Shown: positions 22,060 to 33,168 of the stretch, one piece after another
How positions within the stretch are numbered: the first letter of the stretch is position 1
Layout: every line of letters starts with the position of its first letter
Source: Sarcomyxa edulis
Taxonomy: Eukaryota > Basidiomycota > Agaricomycetes > Agaricales > Mycenaceae
Assembly: GCA_009761415.1 (NCBI GenBank)
Contig: QUOL01000002.1
Coordinates: forward strand, 620,001 to 684,000
Length of the DNA: 64,000 nt
Direction of reading: 5' to 3'
Notes under the pieces: model-generated
What the model saw: the letters and a program-made list of their open reading frames with translations, nothing else
Told to the model about the DNA's origin: nothing
The model's database searches: none
Translations under genes and position numbers: made by a program

Positions 22060-23081
22060 ATGACTGAGATGCCCCCCCCACCGAACATTCCGCCAGATCA
22101 GGGTCTCGAACGTCCAGTACACGCGGACGTTCAGGATCTCGTTGTCCTCCTCTTCACCGTCTTGATCCAAGTCTTTTTGATCTCCCTGGAACTCGCCATT
22201 CGTTTAATCGCCTTAGCTGTAGAGCTCGTACACACGTATTACTTCCAAGATGCCAATTCGTCCTCTATATCATCCGTTCCCACCCTTCCCTCTTCGTCTG
22301 TCACAGTGCCGTCTATTGAGGCCACAGTCTCCCAGCCTGATCCAACCACCGCGCCGTCGCTTTCGACCGTGCAGCCCATTGCCACCGTCATTCAGCCCAC
22401 TTCAGCAGATGTGCACTCAAGTTCAGTCGTACAGGCTACTCCCACTGTTTCCCAGCCCATTTCACCTGCGCAGTCAGGTCCAACCGTTCAGCCTACTTCT
22501 TCTGTTTCCCAGCCCAGTTCGACCGTTCAGCCCATCGCACCAGTTGACGTTCAGCCTATCGCGCCGGTCGATGCCCAGCCCATCGCGCCAGTTGACGCTC
22601 AGCCCATCTTGACTGTTGCGCAGCCTATTCCCGCCGTTCAATCTACTTCGACCGTCGCTCAGTCTGTCTTACCCGATGTATCATCCACTATACCCGTCTC
22701 GCAACCTCCCGCAGTCGGAACTTCGAGTTCAGTCGTCGCACCGTCCACTGCGCCCGCAACTCCGCCTCCCGCATACCGGCTTTCGATTTTGAATGATGAC
22801 ATAGTTATTCCCTCGCCTGCTCACAATGCTGACGGTCCTCGGAAGTGGTACATTGTGACTGTAGGTAGGAAGATTGGGGTTTTTGACAGTTGGTTTGTCT
22901 CTTTATTCTGTCGATTTTTGAATCATTGCTGACTAGGGCATCTATCAGGCTGACTGCGAAATCTTTGACCAACGGGGTTAGAGGAAATGTCCATGCCTCG
23001 TTTGTCTGCACAAGAGACGAAGCGGTGCACATGTTTTCCGAGCAGTTTCGAAATGGCAATGCCTATGTGAGAACTCGTTGA
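22060..23081 (+). CDS. KDZ-borne protein with RNase H1-N/viroplasmin-like domain (copy B)
   Basis: Exons 22060-22892 and 22937-23081 join in frame (978 nt, 325 aa). The first ATG after an in-frame TTG was chosen (MTEMPPPP). Residues about 28-57 form a long hydrophobic stretch (VVLLFTVLIQVFLISLELAI and onward), possibly a membrane anchor. A Ser/Thr/Gln/Pro-rich linker with tandem QPIAPVDA units follows. The last about 70 residues begin PRKWYIVTVGRKIGVFDSW and, after the intron, continue through NGVRGNVHASFVCTRDEAV. This pattern (aromatic-V-x-x-GR-x-x-GVF-x-x-W, then a K/SF-x-x-x-x-EA element) is that of the RNase H1 N-terminal, caulimovirus viroplasmin-like fold, which binds RNA:DNA or dsRNA. 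No RNase H catalytic domain is present. Lying inside a cut-and-paste transposon, it may serve the transposition complex, but this is inference. Confidence 0.82.
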
Positions 23082-23770
23082 GGGTCGAGGCGGGTGTTCA
23101 AAGGGGTAATCATTGATTTTCTCTACAGTCTTTAGTTGTTAGTTTCTAGCTACTGTCAATGAATGCTCCTCCAATATCCTTGCAAGCCTGAAAGATAAGC
23201 AAGTGGTTGAAAATCATTTGAAGTCCTAAGTCGATCGTCGTTGAGAGTTGTCCATATCATGTACGGATAGGTCTTGATTGTTTGAATGTCCGAGCAAATC
23301 GAGTCTAATGTTGGGGAGAATATCTGAGATTCATATTGTATAGTTAGGAAATATGGAGATGTAAAGAAGATGTGGAGAGACGTAGCTGAAAATCTCAAGT
23401 AATGTACTCGAGGTACTTGAGTGCTCAATGACGTTGTCGATCGATCGAACTGCAGAGACTCGGACTCGAAGACTTTGTGTGTTCATCATGTTCATCTGAC
23501 TAGCCAAGTCGACGGTTCCAGTCACATCCCAGTCTCTTGGCTTGACCAGGTCAGTATCAAGTAGTTTCACATCACAAGTATGGGATTCCTGTTCCTATTT
23601 TGCCGTCATCGAATGCTCATTCACAATTCCAGATACAAGACGGCTCTCCGACTCCTCCTGCATACTCTCACCCACCAATCGCCGTTCTCCATAACCGGAG
23701 TCTGGTTCACATGTTCCTCCTTGAAATACCCTCACGTCTCGTTCAAACACCAAATCACAAGTCCGTCTTC
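23082..23770. other. Intergenic, transposase upstream region (copy B)
   Basis: 689 bp; no gene supported. The frame upstream of the chosen transposase ATG is open back to 23600 but has no conserved-looking sequence. A CTCGAGGTACTTGAGTG partial palindrome lies near 23407. Confidence 0.55.
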
Positions 23771-26700
23771 ATGAGCAAGCGCAAACGTACCGCAAATCCT
23801 TATGCTGGGTCCGTCGAATTTCGTCGAGCACCCGAAACTCAGCTACAGCCTCCCTCCCTTGTAACAGGACGCAGCATCACGATAGATCGGCTTTCAAGTG
23901 GACGTCTTGGAGCACAGACAAGTAATTCTTCAGTCGACATCTCAAACGAGGAATGGAATATTATCGAATCAGCGCCAGAATACCTTGCTGCTCCCGCGGA
24001 CGACGCTCTCGATTTCAGTTTTTTCGAAGGTCAGGTTCAGGAACAAGTAGCAGGAGATGAGTCCACTGCTTCTGCACCGTTCAAAGGGAACATTCCGGGG
24101 CCTTCAAGGGTGAGTGATTTAGACATCGGCATCTCGAGACAGATTATGTACGACTTTGAATAGGTGAAGATTACCGAGGATTGGCTGGCATTCCGCGCTA
24201 CGCAGCTCGATGAGCTTCTGCGTCATGAAGGCTGGGGCGATCTCAGGGAGGACCGAACTTGTGGGGAATGTTACGGCGAGGATGCCAAATATAAGTGTGT
24301 CGAATGCTATGGACCGAGATTCCTTTGTGAATCGTGTTTGTTATCGATACATGCACGGCTTCCACTCCACCGCATCAAAGTGAGACTTCAATTTCGACCG
24401 ATTTGTGCTACTCTCATGTCCTTTACCTTTCAGAAGTGGGGCGGTGAATTTTGGGTCGAAACACCGCTCATCGATTTAGGCTTAGCGCTGCAACTCGGCC
24501 ACAATGGAGGTCCTTGCTCGATGCCGAAAACGCTCAAAAAACCTCTGATAGTACTTCACACCAACGGTATACATCACGTCAACGTTTCGTACTGCGACTG
24601 TGGGCATTCTTCGGGAGGATGGTCGTATGGCAACCAATTACTTCGAGCTGCGTGGTTTCCTGCCAGTGTGGGACGCCCCCAGACCGCGTTCACGTTCTCC
24701 GTCCTCGAGAACTTTCATCAGCTCACTTTGCAAGGGAAGACTACAGGATGGGACTTCTACAATGCTCTGCTTCACACCACGGACAACACCGGATTAAACA
24801 CACCTCCCGTACGCGTTCAAACCTGTCACTGATTTTTTCTTACTGATTTTCGTTACTTATCACGAATTAGAAACGTTACAATGAATTTCTTCAAGTTGTA
24901 CGTTGGTGGCGACATCTCAAAATGCTCAAGCGAGCGGGCCGTGCGCACCTTGCAGTCTCGATCGATCAGACACCCGAAGGGTCGCTTGCGGTACTTTGCC
25001 CCGCTTGTCCCCATCCAGGTCGTAACCTTCCAAACAATTGGGCCTCGGCTCCCAAATCGAAGTCGTATGTATTATCTTTATTGCCTCTGGATGTACCTGA
25101 CTGTCCTCGTGTCAAGGTGGATTTATACTCTGTTTTTGGCAATGGATGGGAACTTTCGTTTGAAGCTCAAAGATCGCGGAATCTCAAAAGATCCGGAGTT
25201 AGGACCAGGATGGTCATACTTTGTCAAGGAGTCTGATTTTCAGGCCGTCATCGCAGACTATGGAGACCAAGAGGAGGTACATATATGGTTTTGTTGATAT
25301 TTCTAATTTGCGTCTAATTCGACCTCTGTATGCTAGATCAACACTTGTGATTCCGGACTCCACGCTGTCGACCATGCCAACACGCGCTTCTCGAAGGACT
25401 GTATTGCGAATGGGGTGGGAAATGTTGTCTGCGCGCGCCATACATTCGTCGGGAAAAACAGTGCTGCGGACCTTCAAAAGGGGGAGAAGTAAGTTTTCTA
25501 GTCGTGCTTGAGGTCGGGTTCATCGAGCAATTTGATAGATACGTTAATATGGATTATGTTCTACTTTCGACGCTCATAGGAACTGCCATCGCAATGCTTG
25601 TCGTGTCATACGACATCGCATGTCAGTTCAGTAAGAATTTCTATTCTCGGATGCGGGCGTTCCCGGAAAAAATGCAATTGGACCCAAAAATCATTCTGGA
25701 TATGGTAATACCGAAGTTTCACATTTACGCTCATGGCGAATCGTGCCAGAGTCGCTGGTCTCTCAATTTCCGACGCTGGATGGGTCGAACTGATGGCGAA
25801 GGAGTGGAACGAGAGTGGTCCCACATCAACCCCGTTGCTATGAGCACTCAACTCATGGCGCCCGGTACTCGACACGACACCTTGGATGATCATTGGGGGG
25901 CGTGGAATTGGCGAAAGGTCACTGGGATGGGTGAGTACTATCTATTTTCTCCAAGACCTATCAAACTCATCTGAAGATATAGGCCGACATCTTCTGTCGA
26001 AGTTGACAGAAGCTATCCCAATGAGCAAGAAACATTCGGCCCTCCTCAAAGCCGTGACTGCTACATTCCCTGCCGATATCATTGCTGAATGGGAGGAAAT
26101 GGTGGAGAAGTGGCAGGAGGACCCGAGTCAGCCCAATCCTTTCGAAGAGACAACTTATCGTGCGCTTTTTTCTCGTCCATCATTCGATTTAGTTCATAAT
26201 TGATTCCTGACATAGGGACGACTATGAAGGATGTCAAAGACCAAATGGACGCCGAAGAAAAAGCGGATTCACGGAACGATTCTATGCCCATACACGAAAC
26301 CACGGCCAGTACCTTCCTCAGCATGGGACTCGATCTCGAACAACAACAGTAAGTACCGGAATCTATGATACTTCCCAGAACGAGCTGATTTTTTTCGATC
26401 CTAGACGAGTCCTTCAGTCTCGCGTAAAATCTGTTTCCCCCAAGTCCAAACACGAGACCTCACAATCTAAGTCCATCAACGAACAACGTATCACACTCGC
26501 TCGTCGCATTGAAACATGGCGATCTATCCAGCCACTATACATGCCCGGGATCGCCCAACTTCGACAGACAACCCCCAATCGCAACAGCGCACTGGTCGAT
26601 TCCGAGTCTTCGGAGAACCCGGAGTCGACGAAGTTGTGGCTGCCTTCGAGTATGCCGTCCGGACTATGGGAGACAGGATGTGTTCGAGGGCTCTTGGAGA

Positions 26701-27757
26701 AGGAAAAACGTCTTCGGGTTGCAGAGGCGGACGATGCACTCGGGGCACTTCGACGCCAGCTCCGCATCACAACTGGTGTCTTCAACTACAAAAAGATACA
26801 TGTCTCCGGTACTGGCCAAAGAGCTAACACACGCGCACGGTCCCTCCTCACTCGTCTCGTTGCAAAAACCCACCTTTTCGCCGCTCGATACCGAGCTGCG
26901 CGTAACGCTCTTCTCACTTTGGATCCATCGGGCAACTGGCAAAATCGCTTCAAGGTTCTTCAGGCTGACGATGTACGGGGACCTGTTAGATATGACGAGG
27001 AGAAAAGTGAAGGGAGGCGAGTTCCAAGTTGGATATGGCTGACGGCGCCGAGTGTACCACAAGAAGGTGGCGATGAATTTGAGATCTCGGAAGGTAAGGG
27101 TTAATTTCTTCTGTTCTATCATGACTGAAGTGTGTCTCGACTCTAGGTCTACGCGTCGAGTGGGCCAAAGCTCAGGCTCGAGCCCATCGTTGGCAAGAGG
27201 AAGTCGAGCTCCTCGTCGAGGAGATGCGTAGGGTCCTAGCGTTCCTACGTTGGAGAGCTGACTTGTGGCGTCTACCGAGCGACCCACGTACCAACGTTCG
27301 CGTCGACATCCAGGAGGGTCTGGAGGCATACGCTCGACGACAAGCTGCGCTCATGGATGACCTCGCAAAGTCCTTCGCTTCACTCTGGTACCCGACTCTC
27401 ACAGCTGCTCGACTCTCCACGGAATGGCCTGAGCCATATCTCCTGCATGCCAAGGCTCAGGCAGCACTGCCCACACAACGCCCACGGAAAAGTCGACATC
27501 GTACGCTGTTCGAGATGCTGACGCGTGAGCACCAGGCATCCCAGGAAGCGAGTCGCGGTACAGATATATCTAATATGATGGATTTGATGGATATTGACCA
27601 GGATGACGGTCATCGTATACATAGTGAAAGGGAGAGGGGTGAAGAATTTGATACAAATGACGAGCTGGATGACGAGGATGAGGATGAGGATGAGGAAAGG
27701 GAGGAAGAAGGGGTGAACGGGCTGGGGATGGGTGATGAACCCTCTCCCTACAAGTAG
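23771..27757 (+). CDS. KDZ transposase with CxC2 domain (copy B)
   Basis: Eleven exons, each with GT/AG borders and a continuous frame (3,438 nt, 1,145 aa): 23771-24109, 24164-24379, 24434-24808, 24871-25064, 25117-25276, 25337-25488, 25539-25930, 25983-26159, 26216-26348, 26405-27093 and 27147-27757. Residues about 114-310 are the CxC2 cysteine cluster (CGECYGEDAKYKCVEC, LCESC, then HVNVSYCDCG). Residues about 311-670 are the KDZ RNase H-fold core: LAMDGNFRLK (about 385), CDSGLHAVDHANTRFS, VSYDIACQF (about 501), IPKFHIYAHGESCQ and GRTDGEGVEREW (about 563), which supply the expected acidic residues. The C-terminal 470 residues are helical and end in an acidic tail of D/E runs. The family is known from fungal KDZ transposons and should catalyse excision and insertion of this element. 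No frame damage is seen. Confidence 0.94.
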
Positions 27758-27850
27758 TGTATGAGTAGTAGTAGTATATGTATATTATCCAGTGGAATAC
27801 ATCGAATATGCAAGAAGGGAAATGATGAGACGGGAAAGCACGTGCACACC

Positions 27851-29286
27851 GCGCGTCGAGGTCACGTGCGTGTTTGGCGCGCAACGCGTCGAAGTACAAT
27901 GCAAGTGAAATGTCAAGTGAAAGCCCTGGTTCGTAAGTGAATACAAAGTAATATACTGAAATGGGATGAAGTGAAAGGTCAAGTGATACCCACAGTATTA
28001 TTATCTGCCTGCAGAAAGTCAAATTCAAAGTAAAACTAAGTAAAACTCCAAGTTTTACCACCTGAGCCAGTGAAGCCCAAGTAAAATCCAGGAGTAAAAT
28101 CCAAGTAAAATCCAAGTAAAATCCAATATATTACTACCCATCAAGTGAAATGTGGAGTATTACTAGGCACAGCCAGAAGATCTCAAGTAAAATTCAAGTA
28201 ATACTCCGAGTTTTACCACCTGGGCCAGTGAAGCCCAAGTAAAACCCACAAGTGAAACCCAAGTATAATCCAAGTAAAATCCAATATATTACTACCCATC
28301 AAGTGATATGTGGAGTATTACTAGCCACAGCCAAAAGACCCCAAGTAATATTCAAGTGATACTCCGAGTTTTCCCAGTGAAGCCCAAGTATAATCCAAGT
28401 ATAATCCAAGTAAAATCCAATATATTACTACCCATCAAGTGATATGTGGAGTATTACTAGCCACAGCCAAAAGACCCCAAGTAATATTCAAGTGATACTC
28501 CGAGTTTTCCCAGTGAAGCCCAAGTATAATCCAAGTATAATCCAAGTAAAATCCAATATATTACTACCCATGAAGTGATATGTGGAGTATTACTAGCCAC
28601 AGCCAGAAGACCCCAAGTAATATTCAAGTAATACTCCGAGTTTTCCCACCTGGGCCAGTGAAGCCCAAGTAAAACCCACAAGTGAAACCCAAGTATAATC
28701 CAAGTAAAATCCAATATATTACTACCCATCAAGTGATATGTGAAGTATTACTAGCCACAGCCAGAAGACCCCAAGTAATATTCAAGTAATACTCCGAGTT
28801 TTACCAGTGGAGCCCAAGTATAATCCAAGTATAATCCAAGTAGAATCCAATATATTACTACCCATCAAGTGATATGTGAAGTATTACTAGCCAGAGCCAG
28901 AAGATCCCAAGTGATACTCCAAGTAATACTCCAGGTTTTACTATCTTAGCCGGTGATGCTCAAGTAAAACCCAGTAGTAAAATCCAGTATACGCACACAC
29001 TCAAGTAAAAAAGCGAAGTATTACAGTGTCCACAGGTATACCAGTAAAAGAGAAGGTTTTACTTGAGTTTTACTAGCTCAAGACAAGCCAAACCCCCCTA
29101 GCCTAGCAAACCAGTCAAGTAAAAATCAAGTAATACCAGCAGAAAGTCGGACCATAAGTAAAACATGTAAGTATTACTTCGGCCTGTAATATTACTATAG
29201 TTGAAGTACTATTATAAGGCATTTTAAACACTTCACCTTTGCTGTACTTACAGCAAAAAGTAATACTAAATTAGCTGGCATGACTC
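27851..29286. repeat. Copy B transposase-side terminal array (about 1.44 kb)
   Basis: Mirror of 2041-3476, six 136/158-bp units with CAAGT motifs on the plus strand. At 29005 it has the base pair lost at 2322 in copy A (ACTTG versus ATTTG). The gap 27758-27850 shows no gene. Confidence 0.85.
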
Positions 29287-29293
29287 GGCGAAG
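29287..29293. repeat. TSD of KDZ copy B, right
   Basis: GGCGAAG directly after the element end, matching 17714-17720. Confidence 0.85.
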
Positions 29294-32200
29294 AGTTGAG
29301 TTTTCACATACCCCAACACTCGAGCATTCCCAGTCAGATGATACAATTTCATTCGTATACCCTCCTTAGGCTTTCCCAGATCAGGGATGGTTTTCCAATA
29401 GTCTTCCGACATCAGGGTTATGTCGGCGCCCGAATCAAGACGAGCCCGAATAGGATCCTGACCCAAATCACTGACGAAGGCTTTCATATGCAGCGCTCGC
29501 GTCCCCAAAGACCCATAACCATCCGGAAAGGAACGACCTTTCAGAGCTGGAATCACCGTAGAAGATGCAGGGGAATACGAGACCTTCTCCGATGACAAGT
29601 CAACACTTCCCTTAGGAGAACGCCGGTCACGCCGTCGAAGCGCCTTACGAGGCATGTCCTTCGAGGATTCCTTCGCTTTTTCCTTCCCCTTTGACTCGAA
29701 ACGCACCCGACGCCTAGCGTTCCTATTATCCGTATAATGAGATCGTTTAGCGTGCAACGCAAAGGCGCCAGTGTTCATAGCATCCACCGTAAAGATGTCC
29801 TTACGCTCCTCAGCCGAATTCTCACTTGACTTAGTAGAGTCCGAACCAGAGGGGGTAGAGGAAGACTTAGATGATTCGGAGTCACTCAAGTAAGCAGAAA
29901 TCGTATCCTTAGTTTCTGCAAGCATAGCTAAATACAAACGTTCATCTTCAGTCCAATCCGATTCCTCCATGTCTACATGAATGAGATTCGCATTCCGCAA
30001 AACATCACATTTACCGAAGTGAGGGCAGTCCCGAGCGTAGTGACGCGGACTAGTACATATGAAGCAGTTTCCAGGAGGAGGAGATTTACTAGCGACAGAA
30101 TCATCTCGAGCAAAGGAGTATCCATCGATGGTTTTCCCTTCAGGCCACGGCTTGCGTGGGGTGCCTTGCGCACGCCCTCCACGCTGTCCTCCACGACCTC
30201 GCCCGTACGAGCTACCTCGACTGGGACCAGAGCCGGTAACGGCGTAAGCGTTAGAAACAGGAGTGTCGGTATCTCCCTCATCGTCGGTAGTAGCTTCGCT
30301 ATATTCCTCCTCGAATTCCACGTTCTTAGCAGCACGCTTGTAGGAGCCACGGCGGAAGGATTTAGCTTGACTAGCACCATCCTTCTCCGCCCCCCAGCTT
30401 CTCATACGCCGCCCAACGTTATACACACTGACCAAGGTAGTGCTGAACTGTTTAGCCTTCTGTTGCAAATCATAAATCCCAAGGCAGTCGGTGGAGTTCA
30501 GAGTAGCACCCCATTCCACCGGTTGAGTACGAAGGATACGACTAATGGCCATCGGTCCGTCAGGCGTATCAGGGTAAAGGAAGGAATGATAACGTATACG
30601 ACGCTGAAGAAAGTCGATTGGGGCCTCTTTCTCTTCTCCCGCCTGACGAAAACGCATTTCCTCGAACTCGAACGTACGTTCCTGTACCCACTGAGCGTCC
30701 AGGAAATGAGCACGTATGGCCAGGATAAGATAATCCCAGGAGCGAGATATGTACGCCTTGTCGACCTGAGGTAAGGCATTCCACCACTGGAGCGCTCGGC
30801 CAGTCCACTTTGAATAAGCGAGCTGAGCCAATCCTACGCTCATCTGAGCTGACAATCGAGCTAAGTCAGCCATAGCTGCAATGTAATCTATAGCCGTGTC
30901 CCCTTGTCCGTCCCAGGACGGAATAATATTACTATGCAATTTCTTATTCAACTGCCACTCGTTCCAGTACAAATTAGCGGCAGCGGCATTGACATCAACC
31001 ACAGGTACGGGTCCTCCACCTCCTCCATCTCCATCACCTCCGCCCCCATTGGCAGGGCCGGCTGGGAAAGCATTAGGAAGTTCAGGCGGAGGGATATTGT
31101 TACCACCCGTTCCGCCGTTAGGGGGACCGCCGCCTCCTCCACCTCCAGGACCAGGAGGACCACCACCTCCACCGCCTCCATTAGGTCCAGGGAATCCGTT
31201 GGGAATCGGGGCTCCCGACGTATCCGGCACTGTACCGAGACTAGGTCCTGAGACGAGATTGGTAGTGGAAGGCGGTAAACTCTTCCAGACATGACTAGTC
31301 CAGCCAGAAAGTCCCGCAGCAGCAGTCTTAAGAGTATCACCTTCTTGAAAAGCAGTAGGTCGTAGAAACGATGGCCCCCCAGCTGGAGCTATAGCGGGTA
31401 CACCTCTCGGAGTTGTAGTCGCAAAAGGAGTAGCTTGGTCAATATTGGATCGGGTACCAAGCAAACGAATATCGGGTAGAGGTCCCATGCCCGGCAGTGT
31501 GCTCAAAGTATGAGGTCGTCCTATACTGGAGAGACTTTCTGGTAGATCGAACGCAACTCTAGGACCCTGACTGACAGATTCACTGGTTCGAGCCTGAGGT
31601 TCCGATTGGCGCTCTGCTTGAGTAGCAAGGGCTCCCGTCGGCCAGAAGGGAGAACGATATTGTACTCCGTCCTTGATTCCCGAACCTTGCACATAGAAGA
31701 CCTCGGGGAAGGGGACACCACTCAATTTAGCAGCATCAATGAGCCGCTTACGAGCCTCGGAGTCAAAAGTGTCAATAACGGCCCCGTAATCCGGTCGAGC
31801 CACCATTCTAGCAAGTTCGGCCATAACAGGACGAGTACCGAAATCAGAGCGCACTGAAGGTAGAGTAGAGTCAATAGAACTCGCTAGATCCTCTTCTACG
31901 TCGCTGCGGAAGGTACGTTTGATGGCCAACAAGTACTTTCGGATGTGAATGGTAGCAATATACAGACGAGTCATGAGTACCCCGTAAGTCATGATGAGCT
32001 CGGTTCGACTGGAATGATACTCCAGTAACTTCAAGAACTTGTAGTCGGGATCGAGAATGAAGGCATTCCTTTTATCAAGGCCCAAGAACGACCATAACCC
32101 ATTCAAAATCTGTTGTACCGCCAGAACTTGGTGTCCAACAGTCATTAGGCGCATCGTTCCAAGAGAATACATAGGAGTACCAGATGAATCCGCGTAATTT

Positions 32201-32881
32201 AGCAGATCATGTTTCTGAGGACGAATCTCCTGAAGATCCTTGATTGAATCGTTAAGATCGACCCAGAGAAGTAGTCGATGAGGGGTAGTCCAACGGACGA
32301 GAACGTCTCGGAACATCATGGATTCCGCAAGAGATCGACCGGGCAGAATACCATCCTCCGCTCCGTAAGCATACAACGGATCATCATCAACTAAAGGATC
32401 GTAGCGTGGGGAGTATCGCGCAATAGAAGCAACCAAAGGTTCATCATGAATTTTGACATCCCTAGCTACACCCGTGAAGATCTCATCGTATTCTTCCAAA
32501 ATACGATTCTTAGCTAGACCTTGGGATATACTCTCATCATCATACACACCATTTCCTTCGTAGTATACGCTCGGCTCAGCGGAAGAGTCCGAGACATCTC
32601 GAACTAAGGAATTGAACGAAGGGGTAGGGGATCCGCGAGGAGCGTCGACGTCAGGTATTTCCTCAATCTCGACACTCGGTCGACGGCGAGTAGGTCCGGG
32701 AGTAGATCGCTTACTGCTGGGTTGAACAACTTTGGCAGATTTCAAAGACGATCGAACGGGGAGCTGACTGACGAAACGAGAAGAGGTCGTCGTTCGAGTC
32801 TCAACGTCGCTGAGTTTAGTATCCTGAGGTCCTAACGAGTGCGAAGTACGAGTGTCGAGGGAAGTTGCAGAATGAGAGTCT

Positions 32882-33042
32882 CCAGCGCTAAGACGAGCGG
32901 CAGGCGTGATAATTCCAGCGCTCGAAGCAGCAGGCAGAGCGGATCCAGCGCTTGAAGCAGCAGGCTCAACCAGATTTCCAGCGCCATTGGCAGCAGGCTC
33001 CGAAGAAGGATCACTAGTTTGTCCAGCGCCAGGGGCAGCAGG
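32882..33042. repeat. Five-copy hairpin motif inside gag
   Basis: Copies at 32882-32904, 32915-32934, 32945-32964, 32978-32997 and 33023-33042, spaced 33, 30, 33 and 45 bp so the frame is kept. The consensus is CCAGCGCY-N3-RGCAGCAGG in four copies; the first has a longer loop and one changed base. Where the last base of the left arm is C (two copies) its partner is G, and where it is T its partner is A. In Gag they read PAAxxAG. Confidence 0.78.
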
Positions 33043-33168
33043 CTCCGTGCTTGAGGGGGTCAAGGCTCGTAATCTCGCCGCACGAGTCTTGGGCGAGGAT
33101 AACGATAAGGTAGGCGCCGACTGGGTGGAAAGGGTCGAGGGTGTCTTCAATTTGCCTCTGGGAGGCAT

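Larger units (their letters stand above)
17721..29286 (+). mobile_element. KDZ-class DNA transposon, copy B
   Basis: An 11,566-bp element in the opposite orientation to copy A and of exactly the same length. It has ends CACTAGTGCCAGCT and (inverted) GAGTCATGCCAGCT, and a 7-bp TSD GGCGAAG that differs from copy A's TSD. The order is distal array, 888-aa gene (minus), RNase H1-N-like gene (plus), transposase (plus), transposase-side array. It splits the chromovirus protease. The different TSDs and the single-base differences argue for two separate insertions rather than an assembly mirror. Confidence 0.93.
1815..33168 (-). mobile_element. Ty3/gypsy chromovirus split by two KDZ transposons
   Basis: Coding segments at 29287-33168, 13607-17720 and 1815-2040 are pieces of one minus-strand gag-pol. 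Domain order is Gag, CCHC knuckle, aspartic protease, RT, RNase H, integrase, chromodomain, which is the order of Metaviridae chromoviruses. Counting each 7-bp TSD once, the segments sum to 8,208 bases with no stop before the final TAG, so the element was coding-competent in this frame when interrupted. LTR borders are unresolved: the flanks at 1064-1814 and 33169-34144 do not look alike by eye, so the 3' or 5' LTR may be lost, replaced or outside the window. Confidence 0.88.
29287..33168 (-). pseudogene. Chromovirus gag and protease N-terminus
   Basis: Minus-strand frame from the ATG at 33168 (MPPRGKLKTPS) to the KDZ junction, 1,294 codons. The frame is open further upstream only with a TTG start, so the ATG was chosen. 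In order: a Ser/Thr/Ala-rich N-terminus with in-frame PAAxxAG repeats (residues about 43-95), an acidic linker, a Gly/Pro-rich tract (about 663-740), a retrotransposon Gag capsid-like region (about 746-900, WQLNKKLHSNIIPSWDGQGD onward), an RG-rich basic segment, a CCHC zinc knuckle CFICTSPRHYARDC (about 1034) and the aspartic protease active site LDSGADITLMS (about 1244). The protease is then cut by KDZ copy B, which supplies the stop at 29266. The missing part continues at 17713. A truncated Gag could still be made. Confidence 0.92.

Noticed and set aside
2041..29286. The 27-kb inverted repeat as a pure assembly artefact
   Set aside because: The two arms have different target duplications, different single bases (2322/29005, 3672/27655, 4063/27264) and unique flanks that rejoin in frame.
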